Source: Acidovorax sp. FJL06 | GTDB lineage: Bacteria > Pseudomonadota > Gammaproteobacteria > Burkholderiales > Burkholderiaceae_C | Assembly: GCF_003852545.1 (NCBI RefSeq) | Contig: NZ_QAJR01000002.1 | Coordinates: 283-64,282, forward strand | Direction of reading: 5' to 3' | DNA length: 64,000 nucleotides | In this document: positions 51,146-59,887 of the stretch, one piece after another | How positions within the stretch are numbered: the stretch's first letter is position 1 | Layout of the letters: the number at the start of each line of letters is the position of its first letter | Notes under the pieces: generated by a model | The model's input: only the letters and a program-made list of their open reading frames with translations | What the model was told of the DNA's origin: nothing | Database searches by the model: none | Position numbers and translations under genes: made by a program

Positions 51146-52423
51146 ATGCCACCCTTCGCCCCACCCTCCCCGGCCCCATCCGGCGCAGCCCCCCAGACGC
51201 CCGCCACCGGCCTGCTGCTGACCGGCGGCGGCGCCCGCGCGGCCTACCAGGTGGGCGTGCTGGAGGCGATTGCCGACCTGCGCCTGGCCTGCGGCGAGGG
51301 CGACGGCCCCAACCCCTTCCCCATCATCACCGGCACCTCGGCCGGGGCCATCAACGCTGCTGCACTGGCCTGCGGGGCCGACAACTTCGACCGGGCCGTG
51401 CGCCGCATTGCCCGGGTGTGGCGCCAGTTCCACGCCAGCCAGGTGTATGGCGCCGATTCGATCAGCGTGATGCGCAGCGGCGCGCGCTGGCTCACGCTGG
51501 TGTCGATAGGCTGGGCGCTGGCGCGCTGGCGGCGCATGCGCCCCCGCTCGCTGCTGGACAACACCCCGCTCGAAAAACTGCTGGTCAAGATGGTGCCGCT
51601 GGTGCGCCTGCCCCGGCTGATCCGCAAGGGCCACCTCACGGCGCTGGCGGTGACGGCATCGAGCTACAGCTCGGGCGAACATGTCACCTTCTTCGAGGCC
51701 GCCACGCCGGTCAAGCCCTGGGTGCGTTCGCAGCGCAAGGCGGCCAGTGACCGCATCACGCACGAGCACCTGCTGGCATCGTCGGCCATTCCGTTCATCT
51801 TCCCGGCCAAGGGCATCGAGCTGGACGATCATGTGGAGTATTTTGGCGACGGCTCCATGCGCCAGTCGGCGCCCATCGCCCCGGCCATCCACCTGGGGGC
51901 CGAGCGCATCCTGGTGATCGGCGCGGGCCGCATGCACGAGCCCAAGGGCGATGCCGCCGCCAACCCCACGGCCACCTACCCCACGCTGGCGCAGATCGCG
52001 GGGCATGCGCTGTCCAACATCTTTCTGGATGCGCTGGCAGTGGACGTGGAGCGCGTGCAGCGCATCAACCAGACCCTGTCGCTCATCCCCGAAGAAAAGC
52101 GCCTGCACAGCGCGCTGCGCCCCATCGAGCTGCTGGTGATTGCGCCTTCGCAACGGCTTGATGCTGTGGCCGCTCGCCATGTGGGCGACCTGCCCGGCCC
52201 TGTGCGCACCATGCTCGGCGCCCTGGGCGTCACGTCCAACATGGCCGATGTGCGTGGCGCGGCGCTAGCCAGCTACCTGCTGTTCGAGTCCGGCTACACG
52301 CAGGAACTGATGGCCCTGGGCCGGGCCGACACCCTGGCCATGCGGGCCGAGGTGTGCCAATTTTTTGGCTGGACAGATACCGGCGCCGAGGTGCGGACCA
52401 GGGAGCACGGAGCGGAAGACTGA
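51146..52423 (+). CDS. patatin-like phospholipase
   Basis: A 425-residue enzyme predicted to hydrolyse lipid acyl chains. Catalytic features of the patatin family: oxyanion loop TGGGARAAYQVGVLEA (about 25-40), nucleophile elbow GTSAG with Ser65, and catalytic Asp in FGDGSMRQSAP (about 234). The start is ATG 51146; the frame extends to a TTG at 51119. The N-terminal 20 residues are Pro-rich without a clear signal, so cytosolic or membrane-peripheral. The last third (residues 290-425) is helical. Stand-alone gene in front of a REP-like repeat. Confidence 0.9.
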   Translation: MPPFAPPSPAPSGAAPQTPATGLLLTGGGARAAYQVGVLEAIADLRLACGEGDGPNPFPIITGTSAGAINAAALACGADNFDRAVRRIARVWRQFHASQVYGADSISVMRSGARWLTLVSIGWALARWRRMRPRSLLDNTPLEKLLVKMVPLVRLPRLIRKGHLTALAVTASSYSSGEHVTFFEAATPVKPWVRSQRKAASDRITHEHLLASSAIPFIFPAKGIELDDHVEYFGDGSMRQSAPIAPAIHLGAERILVIGAGRMHEPKGDAAANPTATYPTLAQIAGHALSNIFLDALAVDVERVQRINQTLSLIPEEKRLHSALRPIELLVIAPSQRLDAVAARHVGDLPGPVRTMLGALGVTSNMADVRGAALASYLLFESGYTQELMALGRADTLAMRAEVCQFFGWTDTGAEVRTREHGAED

Positions 52424-52430
52424 AACGGAT

Positions 52431-52562
52431 TCGCACGGGATCCGACAGAACCGTTCGGGCTGAGCTTGCCTGTCCTGAGCGCGTCGAAGGGTCGAAGCCT
52501 CGCGCGGCGCTTCGACAAGCTCAGCGTGAACGAGTTCATGGTTTTGCATGCATCCGGGGTCC
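52431..52562. repeat. REP-like inverted repeat element, copy A
   Basis: CGTTCGGGCTGAGCTTG (52452-52468) and CAAGCTCAGCGTGAACG (52516-52532) pair except at two positions. A second copy at 58932-59046 shares the arms and much of the flanks (for example ATTCGCA, ATCC and AGAACC before, GATGCAT-like after). Both lie between convergent genes. Confidence 0.75.
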
Positions 52563-52583
52563 AAAACGCTCCGGCCTTGACCC

Positions 52584-53711
52584 CTATGGCTGTGGCTTGG
52601 GCAACCAGCCCAGGCCGTGCGCGTGCAGGCTCTGCACATACAGCCGGTCGGCGGTTTCCGTGATCGCCGTGGTCTCGGGGTAGGCGCCGCTCGGGTCCTG
52701 CAGGTCGGCCACCACCTTGCCATCGTCGGTGAATGCGATCACGTGGCCGTAGGGCTTGGGAATCGGCCACAGCGCACGCGGCAGGCGCAGGGTCAGGCTG
52801 CGCAGCCAGGGCTTGCCGGACATGTTGTCGATGGCCGCCCCGCGTGGTTTGGCAAAACCCAGCCACACCTTGCCGCCCTGCCCGCGCATCAGGTTGTCGG
52901 GGTAACCGGGCAGGTTGTCGAGCAGCACGCGGGCCTGGGGGCTGGGCTGGGCAATGTCCAGGTCGCGCGCCTCCACGGCGATCTTCCACACGCGGTATTT
53001 GCCGGTTTCGTTGACGAACAGGTGCTTTTCGTCCTGGCTCAGCGCCACGCCATTGGCAAAGCTGAGGCCCCGGGCCACCACCCGCGTGGCGCGGGTGGCG
53101 GGGTCGTATTCGATCACCCGCCCGGTGCTGGCCTGCTCCAGGATGTCGAGCACGCTGGCTTCAAAGGTGCCGCCCCAGTCCTTGGGCGCAAAGCGCGTGG
53201 AGGCGTCACTCAGGTACATCTTGCCGCTCTGGGCCACCACCACGCCATCGGCATAGCGGATGGGGTCGTTGTCGCCCACCTTGTCGGCCAGCACGGTGAC
53301 GGCCTTGCCATCGGGTGCGATGGACAGCAGGCCCTTGACCGCATCGGCCGCGATCAGATGGCCCGCCGCATCAAAGTCAAAGCCCAGCACCCGCCCGCCG
53401 GTGTTGGCAAACACCTCCTGGCCCGAGCCATCGGCGTTCATGCGCAAAATGCTGCCGCTGAGCACCGTGGTGTAGAGCTTGCCGTCCTTGCCAAAAGCGA
53501 TGTGCTCGGGGCCCACCTCGCCCTTCAGGTCGATCATCTGCAGTTGGGCCAGGCGCTGGTTGGGCGCGTGCACGCCCTGGTAGCCGGGCGCGGCGGGCGC
53601 GCTCCAGGCCACCGGCTGGATGGGCACGGGCCACGCCGCCAGGTAGGCGGCCACCGCCAACACAGCGCAGCCGACGCCCCACCCCACCCGTTTTGCCCAT
53701 GTTCTGGCCAT
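52584..53711 (-). CDS. SMP-30/strictosidine-synthase-like beta-propeller protein
   Basis: A 375-residue protein with an N-terminal signal-like helix (VGWGVGCAVLAVAAYLAAWP) and a six-bladed propeller of the strictosidine synthase/gluconolactonase class: GKLYTTVLSGSILRMNADGS, DAAGHLIAADAVKGLLSIAP, IRYADGVVVAQSGKMYLSDA, ANGVALSQDEKHLFVNETGK and PGYPDNLMRGQGGKVWLGFA. The NVD/PGYPDN motifs that bind Ca in SMP-30 relatives are present. Periplasmic or membrane-anchored lactonase/esterase activity is typical for the family; substrate unknown. Start at 53711, because the residues beyond lack similarity. Confidence 0.85.
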   Translation of the reverse strand: MARTWAKRVGWGVGCAVLAVAAYLAAWPVPIQPVAWSAPAAPGYQGVHAPNQRLAQLQMIDLKGEVGPEHIAFGKDGKLYTTVLSGSILRMNADGSGQEVFANTGGRVLGFDFDAAGHLIAADAVKGLLSIAPDGKAVTVLADKVGDNDPIRYADGVVVAQSGKMYLSDASTRFAPKDWGGTFEASVLDILEQASTGRVIEYDPATRATRVVARGLSFANGVALSQDEKHLFVNETGKYRVWKIAVEARDLDIAQPSPQARVLLDNLPGYPDNLMRGQGGKVWLGFAKPRGAAIDNMSGKPWLRSLTLRLPRALWPIPKPYGHVIAFTDDGKVVADLQDPSGAYPETTAITETADRLYVQSLHAHGLGWLPKPQP

Positions 53712-53886
53712 GTGTGATCTCCTCGTTGCATGTTGGAATGCGGCGCATTGTGGCGCCATCGGGGGCCTGCGCGCACGCCCTGATTGGCACCTGCGCGACC
53801 CGGCCGGGCTGGTGCAGCGCCTGTGGCGGTCAAGGACACTGCCGACCGCCTAAAATCACGGGTTCCGCCTGAGAAAGCCGCTTTTC

Positions 53887-55977
53887 ATGACGTCATCCGC
53901 CCGCAAACTCTTCGTTACCACCGCCCTGCCGTATGCCAACGGCAACTTCCACATCGGCCACATCATGGAATACATCCAGGCCGACATCTGGGTGCGGTTC
54001 CAGCGCATGCAGGGCAATGCGGTCAACTTTGTGGGCGCGGACGACACCCACGGCGCACCCATCATGATTGCCGCCGAAAAGGCGGGCAAGACGCCCCAGC
54101 AGTTCGTGGCCGACATCGCCGCAGGCCGCAAGCAGTACCTGGACGGCTTTCACATCAGCTTTGACAACTGGCACAGCACCGATGCGCCCGAAAACCACGA
54201 CCTGGCCCGCCAGATCTACCGCGACCTGCGCGACCGCGCGGACGGCAGCCTGATCGAGGTGCGCACCATCGAACAGTTCTTCGACCCCGAGAAGAACATG
54301 TTCCTGCCCGACCGCTACATCAAGGGCGAATGCCCCAAGTGCCACGCCAAGGACCAGTACGGCGACAACTGCGAAGTGTGTGGCTCGGTCTATGCGCCCA
54401 CCGACCTCATCAACCCCTTCTCGGCCCTGTCGGGCGCCAAGCCCGAGCTGAAGAACTCCGAGCACTTCTTCTTCAAGCTCTCCGACCCGCGCTGCGTGGA
54501 GTTTCTGGAAAACTGGACGCAGGATGGCAAATTGCAGCCCGAGGTGGCCAACAAGATCAAGGAATGGTTCAGCGTCCGCACCAACCCCGACGGCACCACC
54601 AGCGAAGGCCTGGGCGACTGGGATATCAGCCGCGACGCGCCCTACTTCGGCATCGAGATCCCCGATGCGCCGGGCAAATACTTCTATGTGTGGCTGGACG
54701 CGCCCGTGGGCTACCTCGCCTCACTGAAGAACCTGCTCGAAAAGCGCGGCGAAAGCTACGACGCCTACATGGCCGACCCGGCGATGGAGCAGTACCACTT
54801 CATCGGCAAGGACATCGTCACCTTCCACACGCTGTTCTGGCCCGCCATGCTGCACTTCAGCGGCCGCAAGACGCCCAACAATGTGTTCGTGCACGGCTTC
54901 CTCACGGTGAACAACGGCGAGAAGATGAGCAAGAGCCGGGGCACAGGCCTGGACCCGCTCAAGTACCTGAGCCTGGGCATGAACGCCGAATGGCTGCGCT
55001 ACTACCTGGCGGCCAAGCTGTCGGCGCGCAATGAAGACATCGACTTCAACGCCGACGACTTCATGGCGCGCGTCAATAGCGACCTGATTGGCAAGTACGT
55101 GAACATCGCCAGCCGCGCCGCGGGCTTTTTGACCAAGCGCTTTGACGGCAAGCTCACCAGCGACTTCGGTGCCACGGGCGCCGCCCTGCTGGCCGAGGTG
55201 CGCGGCGCCAGCGATGCGCTGGCCCAGATGTACGAAGCGCGCGAATACGGCAAGGCCACGCGCGAAATCATGCTGCTGGCCGACAAGGTCAACGCCTATG
55301 TGGACCAGAACAAGCCTTGGGATCTGGCCAAGGACGTGGCCAACAACCAGGCGCTGCACCAGGTGTGCTCGGTGCTCATCAACACCTTTGCCACGCTCAC
55401 CCGCTACCTCTCGCCCGTGCTGCCTGGCCTGGCCCAGGCCGTGCAGGGTTTTGTGGGCGTGGACATGCAGCAGTGGCACGTGGCGGGCGACGTGCAGGCC
55501 ATTGCGCCTTACCAGCACCTGATGCAGCGCGTGACGCCCGAGCAGCTGGAGGCATTGTTTGAGGCCCCAGCGCAAGCAGAACAAGCGCCAGCAGCTACAG
55601 AAACCGTAGCAGCACCCGGTGGTGAGGAATTGGCCCCCACCATCACCATCGACGACTTCACCAAGATCGACCTGCGCATTGCGCTGATCGTGAACTGCGA
55701 GCCGGTCGAGGGTTCCACCAAGCTGCTGCGCCTGACGCTGGACGTGGGCGAAGGCCGCACACGCAATGTGTTCAGCGGCATTGCCAGCGCCTACAAGCCG
55801 GAAGACCTGGTGGGCAAACACACGGTGATGGTGGCCAACCTGGCGCCGCGCAAGATGAAGTTCGGCATCTCCGAAGGCATGGTGCTGGCCGCCAGCCATG
55901 GCGACGAGAAAGCCCACCCCGGCATCTACGTGCTCAACCCCTGGCCGGGCGCCACGCCCGGCATGCGAGTGCGCTGA
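53887..55977 (+). CDS. metG: methionyl-tRNA synthetase
   Basis: A 696-residue class I synthetase that charges methionine to tRNA-Met. HIGH-type motif FHIGHIMEY (about 21-29), zinc-knuckle Cys in [20 protein letters not shown], and KMSKS at 346-350. The C-terminal EMAP/TRbp111-like domain (about 590-696, [20 protein letters not shown]) dimerises and binds tRNA. The linker before it (about 557-585) is Ala/Gln/Glu-rich and is spelled by a sequence that resembles the dispersed repeat. It is divergent from the SMP-30-like gene, with 175 bp of shared upstream region. Confidence 0.98.
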   Translation: MTSSARKLFVTTALPYANGNFHIGHIMEYIQADIWVRFQRMQGNAVNFVGADDTHGAPIMIAAEKAGKTPQQFVADIAAGRKQYLDGFHISFDNWHSTDAPENHDLARQIYRDLRDRADGSLIEVRTIEQFFDPEKNMFLPDRYIKGECPKCHAKDQYGDNCEVCGSVYAPTDLINPFSALSGAKPELKNSEHFFFKLSDPRCVEFLENWTQDGKLQPEVANKIKEWFSVRTNPDGTTSEGLGDWDISRDAPYFGIEIPDAPGKYFYVWLDAPVGYLASLKNLLEKRGESYDAYMADPAMEQYHFIGKDIVTFHTLFWPAMLHFSGRKTPNNVFVHGFLTVNNGEKMSKSRGTGLDPLKYLSLGMNAEWLRYYLAAKLSARNEDIDFNADDFMARVNSDLIGKYVNIASRAAGFLTKRFDGKLTSDFGATGAALLAEVRGASDALAQMYEAREYGKATREIMLLADKVNAYVDQNKPWDLAKDVANNQALHQVCSVLINTFATLTRYLSPVLPGLAQAVQGFVGVDMQQWHVAGDVQAIAPYQHLMQRVTPEQLEALFEAPAQAEQAPAATETVAAPGGEELAPTITIDDFTKIDLRIALIVNCEPVEGSTKLLRLTLDVGEGRTRNVFSGIASAYKPEDLVGKHTVMVANLAPRKMKFGISEGMVLAASHGDEKAHPGIYVLNPWPGATPGMRVR

Positions 55978-55990
55978 GCAAGGCGGCCCC

Positions 55991-56266
55991 ATGCGCCCTG
56001 TGGTGTACCGGGCGGCGATGGCCGCCATGCGAGCTCTGCCACTGTGGGCGGTGTTGCCCACGCTCACGGGCTGCACGGTGGTCGCAGTGGCCAGCACGGC
56101 CGTGAGCGTCACGGCCTCGGCCGTCGGGTTGGCGGCAGATGCCACGGTGGGCACCGTCAAAGTGGTGGGCAAGGGCGTGGGCATGGCGGCAGACGCGATG
56201 TCCAGCAGCCCGGCGCCGGACACCAGCGGCATCCAGATCCGCGAATCCATCCGGCCTGCGCCCTGA
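55991..56266 (+). CDS. small lipoprotein
   Basis: A 91-residue protein with lipoprotein signal (ALPLWAVLPTLTGC) and an almost featureless Ala/Val/Ser/Gly mature part (VVAVASTAVSVTASAVGLAA). It matches a small conserved lipoprotein family (NF038104-like by pattern). ATG 55991 is 14 bp after the metG stop. Function unknown; it may be a membrane-interacting peptide or an assembly lipoprotein. Confidence 0.8.
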   Translation: MRPVVYRAAMAAMRALPLWAVLPTLTGCTVVAVASTAVSVTASAVGLAADATVGTVKVVGKGVGMAADAMSSSPAPDTSGIQIRESIRPAP

Positions 56267-56300
56267 GCAACGCCCACACCCTGCGGGCTGCAGCGCCCCT

Positions 56301-56963
56301 TCAGCCTCCCGTGTACCGCCCCGGCCGGTGGCTGATCCACAAAAAGCCGCTCATCACCAGCACGGCCAGCACCGAGTAGGCCACGCGTTCCACCGGCACC
56401 ACACACAGCGCCAGCAGCACCACGGTGCCGTCGATCATCATCTGCACCTTGCCGGCCCGCATGCCGTAGCGGCTTTGCAGGTACAACGACACCACGGTGG
56501 CCCCGCCCAGGCTGGAGCGGTGGCGCGCCAGGAACAGGCAGCCCGTGCCCAGCAGCAGCCCGCCCAGCAGGGAGGCGAACAGCGGGTTGAGGTAGTCCAC
56601 ATGCATCACATGCGGGAACAGCTCGGTCAGCAGCGACAGCAGGGCCACACACACAAAGGTCTTGAGGGTGAACTCGCGCCCCATGCGCGTGAAGGCGAAC
56701 CAGTAGAACGGCAGGTTGACCACAAAGAACAGCTTGCCGAACGAGATGCCGGTGACGTAGTGCAGCAAAAACGCCGCCCCCGCCGTGCCCCCCACCAGCA
56801 GCCCCGCCTGGTTGAACAGCATGAGCGCCATGGCCACGAACAGCGTGCCGGCAAACAGGGCCTGGGCGTCTTCGAACGCGCCGTGGCGCAAGGTGGCCGC
56901 CTGGGCGGCGGCATCCACGGCGGAAGCGGAGGTGGGGGTGTCGGGCATGGGGGATTCAACCAT
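56301..56963 (-). CDS. YitT/DUF161 family membrane protein
   Basis: A 220-residue inner-membrane protein with five or six helices: LFAGTLFVAMALMLFNQAGL, YVTGISFGKLFFVVNLPFYW, FVCVALLSLLTELFPHVMHV, NPLFASLLGGLLLGTGCLFL and ALCVVPVERVAYSVLAVLVM. These are the DUF161 (YitT) features, with GGATVVSLYLQSRYG. Members are uncharacterised transporters or structural proteins. Start at ATG 56963 (or 56948). It converges with metG and its lipoprotein partner and is divergent from SulP; the 296 bp between YitT and SulP have no gene, apart from a degenerate repeat at about 57101-57140. Confidence 0.88.
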   Translation of the reverse strand: MVESPMPDTPTSASAVDAAAQAATLRHGAFEDAQALFAGTLFVAMALMLFNQAGLLVGGTAGAAFLLHYVTGISFGKLFFVVNLPFYWFAFTRMGREFTLKTFVCVALLSLLTELFPHVMHVDYLNPLFASLLGGLLLGTGCLFLARHRSSLGGATVVSLYLQSRYGMRAGKVQMMIDGTVVLLALCVVPVERVAYSVLAVLVMSGFLWISHRPGRYTGG

Positions 56964-57100
56964 GGAGGGTCGGAAGTCGTCGGTCGGAAGACAAGGCCTG
57001 GGCCCAGAAAACGCGGCACTGGCCCCACCGGGGCTTGCAAACAACATGCCACGACCTGCCAACCTTGCACCGGGGCCAAGGCCGCATGCATTTCCAGGCG

Positions 57101-57140
57101 CCAGCGCTGGCGGGGATTGCGCAACAAGCTATAAAAAACA
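57101..57140 (+). repeat. degenerate AGCTATCAATT repeat, copy in YitT-SulP gap
   Basis: CCAGCGCTGGCGG followed by GCGCAACAAGCTATAAAAAA resembles the end of the family consensus, with the 5' half lost. Within the 296-bp divergent intergenic region I see nothing else definite. Confidence 0.4.
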
Positions 57141-57259
57141 GAGCAACCTCCAGATTCTACGGGGCCAGGGGCTGCGGCATGGCACGCAAGCTGCTTGGCC
57201 CCGGGGCCCAGGCTCCCTACACTGAAACCCGTCACACTGCCCCGAAAGCGCCCGCCACC

Positions 57260-58930
57260 ATGCCACTGAGCTTTGCCTTCCGCCCCCGCCTGCTCGATGC
57301 ACTGCGCAGCTACGACAGAAGCCGCTGGCTGGCCGATGTGGGCGCGGGTGTCACGGTGGGCATTGTGGCGCTGCCGCTGGCCATGGCGTTTGCGATTGCC
57401 AGCGGGCTCAAGCCCGAGGCGGGGCTGTGGACGGCGATCATCGCGGGCTTCCTGGTCTCGGCGCTGGGCGGCACCAACGTGCAGATCGGCGGACCAGCGG
57501 GCGCCTTCATCGTCATCGTGTACGGCATCGTGGAGCGCTACGGCGTGGCCAACCTGCTGATCTCCACCGCCTGCGCGGGCGTGCTGCTGGTGCTGCTGGG
57601 CCTGTTCCGGCTGGGCACGCTGGTGCGCTTTGTGCCGGTGAGCATCGTGATCGGCTTCACCAACGGCATTGCGGTGCTGATCGCGCTGTCGCAGGTGAAG
57701 GACTGGCTGGGCCTGTCGATTGACCGCATGCCGGGCAATTTTTTCTCGCAGATCAGCACGCTCGCACAGCACCTGGACAGCTTCAACCCCCATGCATTCG
57801 GGCTGGGCGCGGCCTGCGTGGCGGGCCTGTTCCTGTGGCCCCGGCTCACGATGAAGGAATCGCCCGTGATGCGGGTGCTGGAGCAGCACACGGTGCGCAC
57901 GTTTGCGCGTGTGCCCGCGCCCGTGGTGGCCCTGGTCACGCTGAGCCTGCTGGCCTGGGCGCTCCAGCTGCCGGTGGAGACCATCGGCTCGCGCTTTGGC
58001 GGCATTCCGCAGGCGCTGCCAGTGTTTGCGCTGCCCGATTTCTCGTGGGACACGGTGCGCCTGCTGGTCACGCCCACGCTCACCATTGCGCTCTTGGGCG
58101 CCATCGAATCGCTGCTGTGCGCCCGCGTGGCCGACCAGTTGGCCACGGATGCGCACCACAAGAAACACGACCCCAACCAGGAGCTGGTGGCCCAGGGCCT
58201 GGCCAACATCGTGGTGCCGTTTTTTGGCGGCATGCCGGCCACGGGCACCATCGCGCGCACGGTGACCAACATCCGCTCGGGCGCCACCTCGCCCATCGCG
58301 GGCATGGTGCATGCGCTCACGCTGGCCGTGATCGTGCTGGTGGCGGCGCCGCTGGCGCTGCACATCCCGCTGGCGGTGCTGGCGGGCATTCTGCTGTTCG
58401 TGGCCTGGAACATGGGCGAGTGGCACGAGTTTGTGCGCCTCAAGCACTTCAGCAACCACTACCGGCTGCTGATGCTGGGCACGTTTTTCCTCACGGTGGT
58501 GTTCGACCTCACGGTGGCGGTGGAGGTGGGGCTGTTCATGGCCTGCGCGCTGTTTGTGCGGCGCATGAGCGCGCTGTTCCGCGTGGAGCGGCAGCCTGAA
58601 ACCGAGAGCGCCACCGCCGGGCAACCCACCGCCCGCCCCGCCACCACCTGGCGCCTGCACGGCGCGCTGTTCTTTGGCGCCGCCGCCAAGCTCGACGCCA
58701 TCGTCCAGGCCGTGGAAGCCGGCTCGCCGGGCCTGGAAGTGGTGCTGGACGCGAGCGAACTGGTGGCGCTGGACACTACCGGGCTCGATGCGCTGGCCCA
58801 GGTGCTCAAGGCCGTGGCGGCGCGCGGCGGGCGGCTCTACATCGAGCACCTGCATGAGCAGCCGCGCTCGCTCATCGAGCGCTCGGGCTTTGGCGCGCGG
58901 CTGGCCGCGCAGGAGGACGTGCCAGTCTGA
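57260..58930 (+). CDS. SulP family anion transporter with STAS domain
   Basis: A 556-residue transporter: twelve or so membrane segments with the SulP signature regions (LPLAMAFAIASGLKPEAGLW, ALGGTNVQIGGPAGAFIVIV, then FFGGMPATGTIARTVTNIRS). The C-terminal STAS domain follows (about 455-550, ALFFGAAAKLDAIVQAVEAG, VVLDASELVALDTTGLDALA). SulP proteins move sulfate, bicarbonate or C4 anions; without neighbours the substrate cannot be chosen. Start ATG 57260; frame runs upstream without similarity. Its stop lies just before a REP-like element shared with the oppositely oriented BamE-like gene. Confidence 0.92.
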   Translation: MPLSFAFRPRLLDALRSYDRSRWLADVGAGVTVGIVALPLAMAFAIASGLKPEAGLWTAIIAGFLVSALGGTNVQIGGPAGAFIVIVYGIVERYGVANLLISTACAGVLLVLLGLFRLGTLVRFVPVSIVIGFTNGIAVLIALSQVKDWLGLSIDRMPGNFFSQISTLAQHLDSFNPHAFGLGAACVAGLFLWPRLTMKESPVMRVLEQHTVRTFARVPAPVVALVTLSLLAWALQLPVETIGSRFGGIPQALPVFALPDFSWDTVRLLVTPTLTIALLGAIESLLCARVADQLATDAHHKKHDPNQELVAQGLANIVVPFFGGMPATGTIARTVTNIRSGATSPIAGMVHALTLAVIVLVAAPLALHIPLAVLAGILLFVAWNMGEWHEFVRLKHFSNHYRLLMLGTFFLTVVFDLTVAVEVGLFMACALFVRRMSALFRVERQPETESATAGQPTARPATTWRLHGALFFGAAAKLDAIVQAVEAGSPGLEVVLDASELVALDTTGLDALAQVLKAVAARGGRLYIEHLHEQPRSLIERSGFGARLAAQEDVPV

Positions 58931-58931
58931 C

Positions 58932-59046
58932 GCGAATTCGCATTCAATCCATAAGAACCAACCGTTCGGGCTGAGCGAGTCGAAGCCCCACGCGGCGCTT
59001 CGACCAACTCAGCGTGAACGGATGGATGTCCTTGGATGCATATCGG
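58932..59046. repeat. REP-like inverted repeat element, copy B
   Basis: Arms start at CGTTCGGGCTGAGC (58963) and end at CTCAGCGTGAACG (59020), the same as copy A at 52452-52532. It fills the gap between the convergent sulP and BamE-like genes and may help end transcription from both sides. Confidence 0.72.
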
Positions 59047-59060
59047 CCTGGGGTCTGCGG

Positions 59061-59573
59061 CTACTTGCCGCCCTTGAACTCTGGCGCATCCAGGTCCGCA
59101 CCGGTCTGCGTGCGCAGCACCACATGGTCGGGCCCATAGACCACCGTGAACACCTTGGCCTGGTTGGGCGCCTCCAGGTAGCGCCAGTCGGCCCAGGTTT
59201 CCTTCTTCAATTCATAGGGCGTGGCCTTGGCGGGCTTGCCCAGCAGGCGGCGCACCTCGTCCATGCGCTGGCCGGGCAGCACGCGCGCAAAGTTTTCGGG
59301 CGTGAGCACCTGGCGCAGCGCCACCATGCGGCCATCGGTGCCGATGGTGATCATGTAGTTGACCTGGCCGGCGGGCTGGCGGTTGTACTCGAAGGTGCGC
59401 GCGCCGCCGGGCTCGTCCCAGACGTTCTCGGGCGCGCCAAAACGGTCGCGCACATCGGCTTCGGTCGACACGCCCTCCTTCAGTTCGCTGATGCGCTGGG
59501 GGTCGCAGGCGGTGAGTGCCAGCAGGCAAAAAGCGGCAGCCGCTGCGGTGGCGGCGCGATATATCAAGGGCAT
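59061..59573 (-). CDS. SmpA/OmlA (BamE)-domain lipoprotein
   Basis: A 170-residue outer-membrane lipoprotein: signal with lipobox LLALTAC (Cys about 23), then two BamE-like halves (STEADVRDRFGAPENVWDEP; LPGQRMDEVRRLLGKPAKAT). BamE proper helps assemble beta-barrels in the outer membrane; the duplicated halves and the loss of a fur neighbour make this a relative rather than certain BamE. Start at 59573. Convergent with sulP and divergent from the DUF3460 gene with only 43 bp between. Confidence 0.85.
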   Translation of the reverse strand: MPLIYRAATAAAAAFCLLALTACDPQRISELKEGVSTEADVRDRFGAPENVWDEPGGARTFEYNRQPAGQVNYMITIGTDGRMVALRQVLTPENFARVLPGQRMDEVRRLLGKPAKATPYELKKETWADWRYLEAPNQAKVFTVVYGPDHVVLRTQTGADLDAPEFKGGK

Positions 59574-59616
59574 AGGGGCTCCCGGTAAAATCCACGAAAA
59601 CCGAGGTTAACAGTCC

Positions 59617-59823
59617 ATGTCCATTTTCCGCCGCCCCGATTACCAATCCGACGCCACCCAGTTCATCAACCAGCTCAAGTCCAGCCGCCCCGAGCTGGAC
59701 CAGCAGCAACAGGCCGGCCGTGCCCTGCTGTGGGACAAGCAGGTGGACCGCAAGGTCTGGGGCGAGTACCGCGAAGGCCAGGTCGCGCAAAAGCCCTACG
59801 TCTACCAGACGAACGCCGATTAA
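59617..59823 (+). CDS. DUF3460 family protein
   Basis: A 68-residue hydrophilic protein: MSIFRRPDYQSDATQFINQL, then KSSRPELDQQQQAGRALLWD. Proteins of this family are found just before scpA in many Burkholderiales, which is what we see here (65 bp gap, containing a dispersed repeat). No catalytic site, role unknown; perhaps an accessory of the chromosome-condensing complex. Confidence 0.88.
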   Translation: MSIFRRPDYQSDATQFINQLKSSRPELDQQQQAGRALLWDKQVDRKVWGEYREGQVAQKPYVYQTNAD

Positions 59824-59833
59824 GCATCCCATT

Positions 59834-59880
59834 GGCCTCTAGCGCTTGCCCATCAAGCGCTGACAGCTCATATTTTAATA
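59834..59880 (+). repeat. dispersed AGCTATCAATT repeat, copy before scpA
   Basis: CTCTAGCGCTTGCCCATCAA then GCGCTGACAGCTCATATTTT, lying in the 64-bp gap between the DUF3460 gene and scpA. It shows the perfect dyad AGCGCTT-N7-AAGCGCT. The AGCTAT core is changed to AGCTCAT. Confidence 0.75.
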
Positions 59881-59887
59881 GCACCCA

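Noticed and set aside
14163-59880. CRISPR array formed by the dispersed repeats
   Set aside because: Copies are kilobases apart and vary in sequence; no clustered repeat-spacer structure exists in the window.
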